64,000 bases of DNA from JAAYED01 sp040772225 (GTDB taxonomy: Bacteria > Chloroflexota > Anaerolineae > UBA1429), in the NCBI GenBank assembly GCA_040772225.1, contig JAXGYO010000002.1:1302001-1366000 (forward strand), in the 5' to 3' direction. The notes under the pieces are model-generated. The model was not told the DNA's origin and made no database searches. It worked only from the letters and a program-made list of their open reading frames with translations. Position numbers and translations under genes: made by a program. This document shows, in pieces, positions 51,412 through 60,056 of the stretch (positions within the stretch are counted from its first letter, which is position 1; each line of letters begins with the position of its first letter).

Positions 51412-52125
51412 CTAGACCACAGGCGGGTGTGCAGGCTTGAGGTCTCCTACGACCTCCAGCACCGCCGCCTTGAGCTCAGCAAAGACCTGATCAATGGGCT
51501 GTGAGGCATCGATCGTCTCAAAGCCGTATTCGGTGCTCATCTCGTCCAGCGACTGGCGCATGCGATTCTGGTGCTCGATGTAGCTGGCGTAATAGTCAGC
51601 GTACCCCAAATAGTCCATGCCGGACTCCCAAAAGTCAAAACCGCGAGCGGCAAGAACTCGGGGGAGCAAATCTTGAACCTCTGCGCGCAGATACAGGATC
51701 TTGTCCGGCACCACAGCGAATCCCGTGAGAGACTTGAGCCATTCGCTGTCGGCCCCCCGGACACGCGCGCGGGCCATCATCGAGTAGATATAACGATCGG
51801 TAAGCACAACAAAGCCGGCCTTGAGCATGGGGATGATCTCCCGCTCCAGCCTATCCGCAAAGTCCGCAGCATAAAAGAGCGCCAGCGTGAGGTTACCCAT
51901 GGTATGCCCCTGCTTGGCGGACTCGATCCCGCGGCTGGCCAGTTCCGATCGCTTAAAGCCGCTGGAAAACACCGCGTAACCGTTGGCCTCCAGCCATTCA
52001 CGCAACAGGGCGACCTGCGTAGACCGGCCCACGCCGTCCGGTCCCTCCAGCACGATCAGCTTGCCTCCGATATCCACGTCCTCGGCACCCGGAAGACCAT
52101 GTCCATAGAATCGTAGTTTGCTCAT
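51412..52125 (-). CDS. Thymidylate-kinase-like protein with altered P-loop
   Basis: The 237-residue protein has the TMPK fold: LIVLEGPDGVGRSTQVALL, DRYIYSMMARARVRGAD (the DR motif) and a C-terminal lid region (GFDFWESGMDYLGYADYYASYI). In the P-loop the invariant Lys is Arg34 (GPDGVGRS), while Gly and Ser are kept. This substitution usually cripples phosphate transfer, so the protein may be a non-catalytic partner of the intact paralogue upstream, 2 nt away. The pair shares the unusual helical insert around the lid, showing a tandem duplication. Confidence 0.85.
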   Translation of the reverse strand: MSKLRFYGHGLPGAEDVDIGGKLIVLEGPDGVGRSTQVALLREWLEANGYAVFSSGFKRSELASRGIESAKQGHTMGNLTLALFYAADFADRLEREIIPMLKAGFVVLTDRYIYSMMARARVRGADSEWLKSLTGFAVVPDKILYLRAEVQDLLPRVLAARGFDFWESGMDYLGYADYYASYIEHQNRMRQSLDEMSTEYGFETIDASQPIDQVFAELKAAVLEVVGDLKPAHPPVV

Positions 52126-52127
52126 GG

Positions 52128-52886
52128 CTATCGCTCCACCGTTCGTGCCAGGCTATCCAGATACCGGCCGGAGAGACCCTCCGTGGCCAGCACTTTGCGC
52201 CAGGGGTTGGACTCGGCCATCAACGCACCTTCGAGGTGCGGCCTGATGATCTCACGCACCAGCTCCTGCTGCTCTACAATCGGCAGGCTTGCGTCCACCA
52301 CGGCAAGATTGTATTCCCCGGCGATACGCTCATACTCCCGCAAGATGCGCCCCTGAAAGATACGGTAGCTCTCCAGCGGGTCGTCCGAGAGGCCAAGATC
52401 GAGGCCGGCCTCGTAGTACTTGAGATTGGGACGACCACTGATGATCCGGCGCAGCGACTCGTCGAGCGGCACGCGAAAGTAGAGCGCCACAGACGGGATC
52501 GCGGCGAAGGAATACACCTCACGTACCCAATCCCGGTTTACGCCTCGGGCGACGTCCCGCGCAAAAGCCGTAAAGATGTACCGGTCTGCAAGCACAATGG
52601 CGCCGGCCTTGAGCGCCGGCTCGATCTGCTGCTGGTACCGGTCCGCAAAATCGACGGCATGGATCAGACTGAAACTCGTAGGCGTAAGAAGCTGCTTCTT
52701 CTTGCCCACTTTGGTGGTCTTGCGCACCACCGGTGACGAGTTCCACTCGCTAAAGGCCACAGAGTACCCCAGCGACGTGAGCCACTTGTGTAACAGGTCA
52801 AGTTGCGTGCTTTTCCCAGAACCGTCAATACCCTCGACGATAAACAGGCGCCCCGGCAACTTGGTGCCATCTGGAAGTGTCGCCAT
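52128..52886 (-). CDS. Thymidylate-kinase family protein, intact P-loop
   Basis: The 252-residue protein shows a complete P-loop IVEGIDGSGKST (18-27), VDFADRYQQQ, DRYIFTAFARDVARGV and the lid-like segment RPNLKYYEAGLDLGLSDDP. The family phosphorylates dTMP to dTDP, but this branch is longer than Tmk (about 210 residues) and diverges at the C-terminus, so another nucleotide or polyphosphate substrate is possible. It is upstream of the altered paralogue by 2 nt and probably forms an operon and perhaps a heteromer with it. Confidence 0.85.
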   Translation of the reverse strand: MATLPDGTKLPGRLFIVEGIDGSGKSTQLDLLHKWLTSLGYSVAFSEWNSSPVVRKTTKVGKKKQLLTPTSFSLIHAVDFADRYQQQIEPALKAGAIVLADRYIFTAFARDVARGVNRDWVREVYSFAAIPSVALYFRVPLDESLRRIISGRPNLKYYEAGLDLGLSDDPLESYRIFQGRILREYERIAGEYNLAVVDASLPIVEQQELVREIIRPHLEGALMAESNPWRKVLATEGLSGRYLDSLARTVER

Positions 52887-52990
52887 AGATCCTCCTATCT
52901 GTACATCATCACCATCGACGAACCAATTCTAGTGCAAGTACCCCTAATGTACAGAAATATGGCGCGCGGGGCAATCGCAAAGCATCGCGA

Positions 52991-53719
52991 TCAGACCGCC
53001 CCGATAGTCGCCCCCGGCACCCGCTCGATCAGCAACGCATGGCCTCTGCGTCCAACCTCACGTAACAGGCCGAGATGTCTCAGGCAATAGGAGGCCCGCT
53101 GCGCAGTTGCCATCCGCACGCCCAGCGCAGCGGCGAGATCACGATGCGTAAAGGGCTCCTCCAGCGTCGGGGGCAACAGATCGAGGAGATCCTCGGCGCT
53201 GCGAAAAGTACGTGTCTCCAGCACACGGTCGAGCAGCGTATCAACGATACTAATCCCTTTACGCCGCCACGATCCCGTTCCGTCCGCGCAGCGCACCTCC
53301 GTAACAGCTACCTTGACGGCAACAAGCTCCAGACGGGGTGCAGTCAACAAGTGAGGACAGTATACGAGTTCATCGAACAAACTTGCCCAGCCGAGCCGCG
53401 CCGGCGAGCGCCGCTGCCGGAGGACGGTCTGGCCATCTCCGTCGAGCGTGCGGATCATCTTTTCTGCGACCACGGGATAGAGAAGCCGCATATCATGGCC
53501 AAAGGCAAGTGTGCTCAGCTTGTTCTTGATACTTCCGATGCCACCCGTCTGCACCTCGATCAATAGATCGCCGCGGACAACATCCACGACATAGCCATCC
53601 ACGGTCACTTCGGTCAGATCCCCAGGCTGTGAACACCAGGCTTTGAGCGCGGCATGGAGCGAACGCTCGTTGAGCTCTCCGATAGAGCTGGTGACACTGG
53701 CAAGATCGCGATCGCTCAT
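52991..53719 (-). CDS. Putative PD-(D/E)xK-like protein with winged-helix tail
   Basis: The 242-residue protein starts at ATG 53719, overlapping the phosphoesterase stop as ATGA. The N-terminal half has NERSLHAALKAWCSQPGD, GYVVDVVRGDLLIEVQTGGIGSIKNKL and DMRLLYPVVAEKMI. Asp in VDVVR followed by ExQ in IEVQT is the arrangement of PD-(D/E)xK nucleases, and the same block occurs in uncharacterised restriction-endonuclease-like proteins of Firmicutes and Chloroflexi. The C-terminal part (FTHRDLAAALGVRMATAQRASYCLRHLG) looks like a winged helix. It is the last gene of the hrcA operon. Nuclease activity is inference. Confidence 0.7.
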   Translation of the reverse strand: MSDRDLASVTSSIGELNERSLHAALKAWCSQPGDLTEVTVDGYVVDVVRGDLLIEVQTGGIGSIKNKLSTLAFGHDMRLLYPVVAEKMIRTLDGDGQTVLRQRRSPARLGWASLFDELVYCPHLLTAPRLELVAVKVAVTEVRCADGTGSWRRKGISIVDTLLDRVLETRTFRSAEDLLDLLPPTLEEPFTHRDLAAALGVRMATAQRASYCLRHLGLLREVGRRGHALLIERVPGATIGAV

Positions 53720-54579
53720 GGCAGCATTGACGTGGCCACTGGCGGGTACAGGGTCAGTACCGTCACCTCTGGCCGGCATCCCAGCCTGATCGGTACAGTG
53801 GTCGTTCCCAGTCCACGATTCACGTACAACCAGCCGTCATCGACGCTGTATAATCCCTGATCGTACTGCTGCGCATAGTCAGGCAGGATGAGGGCCCCGC
53901 GACCAGGCACCCGCACCTGGCCGCCGTGGGAATGCCCGCTGAGTTGTAGCCAGACGCTGCCTGCTCGCACAAAGGGCTCGCCAAGATCAGGCTCGTGTAT
54001 CAACATCACAACCGGCAGGCCTGTGGTGTTACCCTCTGTGGCTGCCGCCAGATCCGAGGTTCCGGACCACGCATCGTCCAGGCCCGCCAGATACAGCGCC
54101 GCCTCGCCATTGGACAGGACCACGCCCTCGTTATCGAGCACTTTGATGCCAGCGGAACGCAGTCCCTCCGTGACAACGTGTCGGTCGGTCCATAGATCAT
54201 GGTTTCCTAGAACGGCATAGCTGCCCAGGGGTGCGGATAATCCCGTCAGCAAGGGTGTGGCCAGGTTGACCTGCGTCGCATCCTCGCGTACGAAATCCCC
54301 GGTCAGTACGACAGCGTCGGGATGCTCGCGTTCAACCAGTTCAAGGGCGTACTTGAGGCGGAGCACATCACGCCGCCCCTGCATGTGCAGGTCGCTAAGC
54401 TGAACGATCGTCAGTGGCGTATCTGAGGGAGAGCCAGGCGAGCCGATCGTGACGCGCTCGATCTGCGGCGTATCCTGCAAGCAAATGAACAATAGCAGCA
54501 ACCCTCCCAGCAGAAACCACGGGACGCGCCACAACCAGTGCCTGCGCCTCTCGCCAGAGTCTCGTTCAGAGAGAGGCAT
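53716..54579 (-). CDS. YkuE-like metallophosphoesterase
   Basis: The 287-residue protein has one N-terminal transmembrane helix (VPWFLLGGLLLLFICL) and a calcineurin-like domain with LSDLHMQ, LTGDFV, LGNHDLW, LIHEPD and LSGHSHGGQVR, which supply all metal ligands. It resembles YkuE/YaeI-type membrane phosphodiesterases acting at the membrane, where YaeI-like proteins have been proposed in lipid metabolism. ATG 54579 overlaps the rsmE stop by 14 nt; GTG 54585 is an alternative. Its stop overlaps the next start. Confidence 0.9.
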   Translation of the reverse strand: MPLSERDSGERRRHWLWRVPWFLLGGLLLLFICLQDTPQIERVTIGSPGSPSDTPLTIVQLSDLHMQGRRDVLRLKYALELVEREHPDAVVLTGDFVREDATQVNLATPLLTGLSAPLGSYAVLGNHDLWTDRHVVTEGLRSAGIKVLDNEGVVLSNGEAALYLAGLDDAWSGTSDLAAATEGNTTGLPVVMLIHEPDLGEPFVRAGSVWLQLSGHSHGGQVRVPGRGALILPDYAQQYDQGLYSVDDGWLYVNRGLGTTTVPIRLGCRPEVTVLTLYPPVATSMLP

Positions 54580-55336
54580 CAGCACCCTTTGTACTCATCT
54601 CGCCCAGCGCATAGCCCACTACCGTGAGCATGGCCAGCCCGGCGGTCTCTGTACGCAGGATGCGCCGCCCCAGAGAGACACTCACGACCCGGCCGGAGCG
54701 CAGCAGCGCCAGTTCATCGTCATCAAAGCCCCCCTCCGGCCCGACAAAGATCCGGACTGCCGCGGGAAGATGATGGCTCTCCAGGACGTCGCGGATGCCG
54801 GGGACATTGTCGTCCAATGCACCTACCAGACACAGGTCGCCAGCGTCGATATCCTGAATGGCACGATCCAGCGTCACGATATCTGACACCTCGGGCAATC
54901 GCGCCCGCCCCGACTGCTCAGCCGCTTCCTGAACGATACGGCGCCAGCGCTCCAGCCGCCCGCCCCCAGCCTCGGGCCGCTCCGCCTTGACAGATCGCGA
55001 GGCCAGCACCGGCACAATCCTCGTTGCGCCCAGCTCGGTAGACTTTTGGAGCACGAGGTCCAGTTTCCTGCCGCCTGGCAAGCCCTGGTAGAGAATGAGC
55101 GGAACGGGAGGCTCTGTATCGGGATAATGGCAACGCAGGCGATCCGCCAGACATTGGCGGGGACTCACCTCCAGGAGCTGGACACGCCAGGCCGCGCCAC
55201 TGTTGTCGAGCAGCTCGATCTCATCACCAGGCTTGAGCCGCAGAACTCTGCTTAGCTGATGAGCGACTTGTCCGTCAAGAGAAATGCGATCGTGCTGGAG
55301 CCACTCTGATGGGACGAAAAAGCGGTGCAAGTGCAT
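54566..55336 (-). CDS. rsmE: 16S rRNA m3U1498 methyltransferase
   Basis: The 256-residue protein has the PUA-like N-terminus (MHLHRFFVPSEW, HQLSRVLRLKPGDEIELLDNSG) and the SPOUT domain with the knot motifs IFVGPEGGFDDDEL and VSLGRRILRTETAGLAML. It methylates U1498 in the 30S decoding centre. ATG 55336 is chosen, 4 nt after prmA; the longer frame to 55426 would overlap prmA. prmA-rsmE after dnaJ is the usual Gram-positive order. Confidence 0.95.
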   Translation of the reverse strand: MHLHRFFVPSEWLQHDRISLDGQVAHQLSRVLRLKPGDEIELLDNSGAAWRVQLLEVSPRQCLADRLRCHYPDTEPPVPLILYQGLPGGRKLDLVLQKSTELGATRIVPVLASRSVKAERPEAGGGRLERWRRIVQEAAEQSGRARLPEVSDIVTLDRAIQDIDAGDLCLVGALDDNVPGIRDVLESHHLPAAVRIFVGPEGGFDDDELALLRSGRVVSVSLGRRILRTETAGLAMLTVVGYALGEMSTKGADASL

Positions 55337-55340
55337 GGCA

Positions 55341-56258
55341 TCAGGCAGGCCGCTCGGCAACCAGCGCCACCCAGCCCTCTTGCTGCATCTCCTGGAGGAT
55401 CGATAGCCCCTCAGCAGCCAGCGCATCCTGAACCATCTGTGACTTGTCCGCGAGGATGCCTGAGGCGATGCAAATTCCCCCCGGCTTGAGATACCCGGGC
55501 AGGCTGACGGCCATGTCGATGATGATTTCCGCCAGAATGTTGATCAGCAGCAGATCGTATGGACCGCCCTCGTGATAGGGTAATCCCGTGCGGGCGCGAC
55601 CAGGGAGTGTGGCCCGACTGACCGAGATCGCGTCCGCCACATCGTTTCGTACGATGTTCTCCTGCGTGACCTGAACGCAAACAGGATCCACATCGATCGC
55701 ATCGATGTGTGCTGCGCCCAGCAATGCGGCTCCAATTGACAGGATCCCCGAGCCGGTCCCCACATCCAGGACCCGCGCACCGGAGACCTGCTGTGACTCC
55801 ATCGCGATCAGGCACAGGCGTGTCGTTGCGTGCAGCCCGGTGCCAAAGGCCATCCCGGGATCCAGATACAGGGGGAGGCGATTTTCGGGAACCTCATACT
55901 CGACCCAGCTGGGGACGACCACAAAGCGCTCACCAATCGGCAGCGGGGGGAAAAACGCCTTCCACGACTCGGCCCAGTCCGCCGCCTCCAGCAGGCGGGT
56001 GGCAGGCTCCGAGATCACGCCAGTCTTGCTGAGCAGCAGCAGTGCGATCTCGAGCTTCTGGAGGGTCTCCTGATCATGCTCGTCCATAAAGCCCTTGACG
56101 AGAATGCGTTCTTCCGGGGGCCATTCCGGGCCTTGTCGCAGTTCATCCACAGCGGCACCGCCTGAGCAGTGGCGGCTGAGGAGCCCAACCACGTCGTCGA
56201 CCGCTTCGCGATCGGCCTGAACACTGATCTCGATCAGACGTGCATTATCCAGGGACAT
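55341..56258 (-). CDS. prmA: Ribosomal protein L11 methyltransferase
   Basis: The 305-residue protein has the substrate-binding N-terminal domain (about 1-115) and the class I methyltransferase core: DPGMAFGTGLHATTRLCL, VLDVGTGSGILSIGAALLG, AIDVDPVCVQVTQENI and LLINILAEIIIDMA (the NIL(A) motif). PrmA trimethylates residues of L11. Its start overlaps the dnaJ stop by one base. Confidence 0.96.
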   Translation of the reverse strand: MSLDNARLIEISVQADREAVDDVVGLLSRHCSGGAAVDELRQGPEWPPEERILVKGFMDEHDQETLQKLEIALLLLSKTGVISEPATRLLEAADWAESWKAFFPPLPIGERFVVVPSWVEYEVPENRLPLYLDPGMAFGTGLHATTRLCLIAMESQQVSGARVLDVGTGSGILSIGAALLGAAHIDAIDVDPVCVQVTQENIVRNDVADAISVSRATLPGRARTGLPYHEGGPYDLLLINILAEIIIDMAVSLPGYLKPGGICIASGILADKSQMVQDALAAEGLSILQEMQQEGWVALVAERPA

Positions 56259-57391
56259 CAGATACCCAGCGCCTCCCTGAATCGATCGAGAAATCCTCGC
56301 CCAGCCTGGGGCGTCACCTCTGATCCCAGCGTCTTGCCCAATTGCTTTAGCAGATCTTTTTGATCAGCCGTGAGATCGGTAGGCACAACAACATTCAAGA
56401 TGACCAGTTGCTCACCCCGGCCGTGCCCATTGAGCCGGGGCACGCCCTTGCCACGCATATGAAGCACGTTACCTGCCTGTGTGCCCGCGGGCACAACCAG
56501 CGTCTCTTCGCCTTCCAACGTCGGGACCTTTATCTCATCCCCAAGCGCCGCTTGAGCGATGTTGATGTTGACGTTCAGCAGGATGTCGTGGTCACGCCGC
56601 GTAAAGTACTTGTGCGGCGCAACATGCAACATCACGTAGAGATTCCCGGGAGGCCCGCCATACAGCCCGTGCTCTCCCTCACCTGCCAGCCGGATGCGCA
56701 TGCCATCATCCACACCCGCCGGCACATCGACCATCAAGCGGCGGGTTTCCTGGCTACGCCTGGCACCATGGCAGACGCTGCACGGTGTCGTGACGACTTC
56801 GCCGGTCCCCTGACAGCGAGGGCAGGTGGCAACATTCACAAACGCACCAAAAACCGATTGCTGGGTACGTCGGACCTGACCTGTGCCATTGCAGTCCGGG
56901 CAACGGATCGGCGAGGTCCCGGGCTCTGCTCCGCTCCCATGGCAATGCGGGCACGTCTCCAGGCGCGAGATCTCAATCTCTCGCTGGCAGCCGAAAACCG
57001 CCTCCTCAAAGGCTATCTCCAGATCATACCGCAGATCGGCCCCGCGTCGCGGCCCCTGAGTGGCGGTGCGCATGGAGCCAAAGCCAAAGAGATCCTCAAA
57101 GATGTCTTCAAAACCACCAAAGCCGCCAAAGCCGAAACCGCCCGCGCCCGCCTGGCCTTCGAGGCCCGCATGCCCAAAACGATCGTATTGAGCCCGCAAC
57201 TTGTCGTCGTTGAGAACCTGATAGGCCTCATTGATCTCCTTGAAGCGTTGCTCGGCGTCTGAGTCCTTGTTCACATCCGGATGGTAGCGTCTGGCCAACT
57301 TACGGTACGCTGAGCGCAGATCGTCCTTGGACGCATCCCGCGTAACTCCCAGCGTCTCGTAGTAGTCGCGCTTGGCTTCGGAAGACATCAA
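56258..57391 (-). CDS. dnaJ: Chaperone protein DnaJ
   Basis: The 377-residue co-chaperone has the J domain with HPD (RRYHPDVNKD, about residue 37), a Gly/Phe region (GFGFGGFGGFEDIF), four zinc-finger CxxCxGxG repeats (CPHCHGSG, CPDCNGTG, CPRCQGTG, CSVCHGAR; the last is degenerate, Ala-Arg for Gly) and the two substrate domains. It stimulates DnaK ATPase. Start may be the first or second ATG (57391 or 57388). It follows dnaK by 156 nt, in which an imperfect hairpin lies. Confidence 0.96.
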   Translation of the reverse strand: MMSSEAKRDYYETLGVTRDASKDDLRSAYRKLARRYHPDVNKDSDAEQRFKEINEAYQVLNDDKLRAQYDRFGHAGLEGQAGAGGFGFGGFGGFEDIFEDLFGFGSMRTATQGPRRGADLRYDLEIAFEEAVFGCQREIEISRLETCPHCHGSGAEPGTSPIRCPDCNGTGQVRRTQQSVFGAFVNVATCPRCQGTGEVVTTPCSVCHGARRSQETRRLMVDVPAGVDDGMRIRLAGEGEHGLYGGPPGNLYVMLHVAPHKYFTRRDHDILLNVNINIAQAALGDEIKVPTLEGEETLVVPAGTQAGNVLHMRGKGVPRLNGHGRGEQLVILNVVVPTDLTADQKDLLKQLGKTLGSEVTPQAGRGFLDRFREALGI

Positions 57392-57490
57392 TCATTGCTC
57401 CAGATTAGGGATCGTGACCGTCGAAAAGTCTAGTCCCTTTCAGCGAATGGGTCAAAGGTTCGTGACCCTGTCTGTGCCTTGTTGATAGCA

Positions 57491-57530
57491 GAGGGCCGGA
57501 AGTCCGGCACGCAGCCGCCTCCCGGCCCTC
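57491..57530 (-). terminator. Hairpin between dnaK and dnaJ
   Basis: GAGGGCCGG / CCGGCCCTC, a perfect 9-bp stem with a 22-nt loop and no U-tract, 17 nt after the dnaK stop (minus strand). It may be a processing or stabilising element that lowers dnaJ relative to dnaK. Confidence 0.4.
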
Positions 57531-57547
57531 ACTGTCGCGCGCTATCC

Positions 57548-59431
57548 CTAGACTTCGCGGAACTCACCTTCCACGGTACCGTCGTCGGTGCCTTCCGGGC
57601 CCGCACCCGGCGGGGGCGTCTCCCCGCCCTGCTGGTAGGCCGCCGCACCAACTTGCTGCAGCACCTGCTGAAGCTCATCTTTGCGCCGGCGCAGGCGCGC
57701 TGTGTCACTGCCATTCAGAGCCTCACGCACGGCACTCACCTTCTGCTCGACCTCTGTTCGCAACTCGGCTGGCACCTTGTCGCCCAGATCCTTGAGCGTC
57801 TTTTCCGCCGAGTAGGCAAGTGTGTCTGCCTCATTGTGCAGCTCTGCGGCCTCCTTGCGGTTACGGTCCTCAGCCGCATGCTGCTCCGCTTCGCGTACCA
57901 TTCTATCGATCTCGTCCTCGGAGAGACCGCTGGACGCCGTGATTGTGATATCCTGCTGGCGGCCCGTTGCCTTGTCCTTGGCCGACACTTTTAGAATGCC
58001 GTTCGCGTCGATGTCAAAACTGACCTCGATCTGAGGCATGCCGCGCGGTGCGGGCGGGATACCATCGAGCGAGAACGTGCCCAGCAACTTGTTATCGGCA
58101 GCCATCGGGCGCTCGCCCTGCAGAACATTGATCTGCACCTGCGTCTGGCTATCCGACGCCGTCGAGAAAATCTGCTCCTTGTGCGTCGGGATGGTGCTGT
58201 TGCGCTGGATCAACGGCGTTGCCACGCCGCCCAGCGTCTCGATGCTCAGGGTCAGCGGCGTCACATCCAACAGGAGGACATCGTCAACCTCTCCACCGAG
58301 CACACCCGCCTGGATTGCAGCGCCCAGGGCCACCACTTCGTCAGGGTTGAGACCCTTGTGTGGCGACCGGCCGAACACTTCCTCTACACGTCGCTGCACC
58401 AGCGGCGTGCGCGTCTGCCCACCCACGAGGATGACCTCGTCGATATCGTTCACATTCAGCTCTGCGTCCTTCAACGCCTGGCGGCAGGGGCCGATGCTGC
58501 GCTCTACCAGATCCTCAACGAGCTGCTCGAACTTGCTGCGTGTGAGCGTCATCGAGAGGTGCTTGGGGCCGCTGGCATCCGCCGTGATAAACGGCAGATT
58601 GATCTCAGTCTGCGCCGTAGTCGACAGCTCGATCTTGGCCTTTTCGGCGGCCTCCTTGAGGCGCTGCAGAGCCATTCGGTCGTTGCGCAGATCGATGCCC
58701 TGATCCTTGCGATACTCTTCTACCACCCAGTCGATCACCCGCTGGTCAAAGTCGTCACCGCCAAGGAACGTGTCACCGTTAGTCGCACGCACCTCAAAGA
58801 CGCCTTCTCCGATATCGAGGATCGAGATGTCAAAGGTGCCACCGCCAAGGTCATAGACGGCGATCTCTTGATCGTCCGACTTGTCCAGCCCATAGGCGAG
58901 CGATGAAGCGGTCGGCTCGTTGATGATACGAAGGACATCCAGCCCCGCGATTCGACCGGCGTCCTTGGTTGCCTGGCGCTGCGAGTCGTTAAAGTACGCG
59001 GGCACAGTGATCACGGCCTGCGTCACCGTCTCGCCCAGGTAGGCCTCCGCGTCAGCCTTGAGCTTGGCCAGAATCATGGCCGAGATCTCTGCCGGCGAAT
59101 ACTCTTTGCCGCCCATCACGACCCATGCATCCCCGTTCTCGTTCTCGACGATCTTGTAGGGCAGCAGTTTGATCGCCTTTTGGACTTCGGCGTCAGAGTA
59201 ACGGCGCCCCATCAGTCGCTTTACCGAGTAGATCGTGTTTTCCGGGTTGGTAATCGCCTGGCGACGGGCCACCTGTCCAACGAGCCGCTCCCCGGTCTTG
59301 GGGTTGACAGCAACCACTGAAGGACACAGGCGCGCCCCCTCTGACGTCGGGATGACTGTGGGCTCATTGCCCTCCATTACAGCGACGACTGAGTTTGTCG
59401 TTCCTAGGTCTATTCCGATGATCTTTCCCAT
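57548..59431 (-). CDS. dnaK: Chaperone protein DnaK (Hsp70)
   Basis: The 627-residue chaperone has the ATPase signatures IGIDLGTTNSVVAVMEG, IAVYDLGGGTFDISIL and VILVGGQTRTPLVQ, the substrate domain (LLLDVTPLTLSIETLGG) and a C-terminal tail rich in Gln/Gly ending in an acidic EGTDDGTVEGEFREV. Length is normal. It follows grpE by 52 nt in the hrcA operon under CIRCE control. Confidence 0.98.
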   Translation of the reverse strand: MGKIIGIDLGTTNSVVAVMEGNEPTVIPTSEGARLCPSVVAVNPKTGERLVGQVARRQAITNPENTIYSVKRLMGRRYSDAEVQKAIKLLPYKIVENENGDAWVVMGGKEYSPAEISAMILAKLKADAEAYLGETVTQAVITVPAYFNDSQRQATKDAGRIAGLDVLRIINEPTASSLAYGLDKSDDQEIAVYDLGGGTFDISILDIGEGVFEVRATNGDTFLGGDDFDQRVIDWVVEEYRKDQGIDLRNDRMALQRLKEAAEKAKIELSTTAQTEINLPFITADASGPKHLSMTLTRSKFEQLVEDLVERSIGPCRQALKDAELNVNDIDEVILVGGQTRTPLVQRRVEEVFGRSPHKGLNPDEVVALGAAIQAGVLGGEVDDVLLLDVTPLTLSIETLGGVATPLIQRNSTIPTHKEQIFSTASDSQTQVQINVLQGERPMAADNKLLGTFSLDGIPPAPRGMPQIEVSFDIDANGILKVSAKDKATGRQQDITITASSGLSEDEIDRMVREAEQHAAEDRNRKEAAELHNEADTLAYSAEKTLKDLGDKVPAELRTEVEQKVSAVREALNGSDTARLRRRKDELQQVLQQVGAAAYQQGGETPPPGAGPEGTDDGTVEGEFREV

Positions 59432-59483
59432 TGCTTTCTCCTTAAAACAAGAGTTCCTTAATCTCTATTCGCGCAGGTGGGGC

Positions 59484-60023
59484 TTAGCCCTCGGTGGGCC
59501 CCATAGACACCTTTACAAGCGTCGGTCTGACTACCTCATCACCCATCATGTAGCCCTTGCGCACCTCTTCAGTCACGACGCCTTCTGGGTACTCGTCACT
59601 GGTTTCACGCATCAGAGCATCGTGGTAGTAAGGATCAAAGGGCTGACCCGTGGCATCGATAGCCACCACTCCAAGTCCCGTCAGGAAATTCTCGAGCTTG
59701 CGCTGTATCAGGGTGATACCTTCGATCCAGGGCATACCGATATAGTCTTCCGGGACGTGGCTGACAGCGAGCGCGAAATCGTCTGCCACAGGCAGCAATT
59801 GGCGAATGAGTTCCATCCTGGATCGCAACTGCTGCTGTTCCCGTTCTCGCGCCACGCGCTTCCGATAGTTATCCAACTCTGCGACACTGCGCAGGTACTT
59901 GTCCCTTAATTGATCGATCTCTTGCCGTGCTGCTTCCAGTTGCTCCTCAGGACCAGGCTCTCCCTCGTCGGAGATCGTCTCCTGTTCCTCCAGCTCACGG
60001 ATCTCGTCACAGTCCTCTGTCAT
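59484..60023 (-). CDS. grpE: Nucleotide exchange factor GrpE
   Basis: The 179-residue protein has an acidic N-terminus, a long coiled coil (LEAARQEIDQLRDKYLRSVAELDNYRKRVARERE, about 30-65) and the C-terminal GrpE domain (FDPYYHDALMRETSDEYPEGVVTEEVRKGYMMGDEVVRPTLVKVS read across strands). It releases ADP from DnaK. It follows hrcA by 33 nt. Confidence 0.96.
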   Translation of the reverse strand: MTEDCDEIRELEEQETISDEGEPGPEEQLEAARQEIDQLRDKYLRSVAELDNYRKRVAREREQQQLRSRMELIRQLLPVADDFALAVSHVPEDYIGMPWIEGITLIQRKLENFLTGLGVVAIDATGQPFDPYYHDALMRETSDEYPEGVVTEEVRKGYMMGDEVVRPTLVKVSMGPTEG

Positions 60024-60056
60024 AACTCTCCCATCCCCCTCTATCAGATACGCCAG

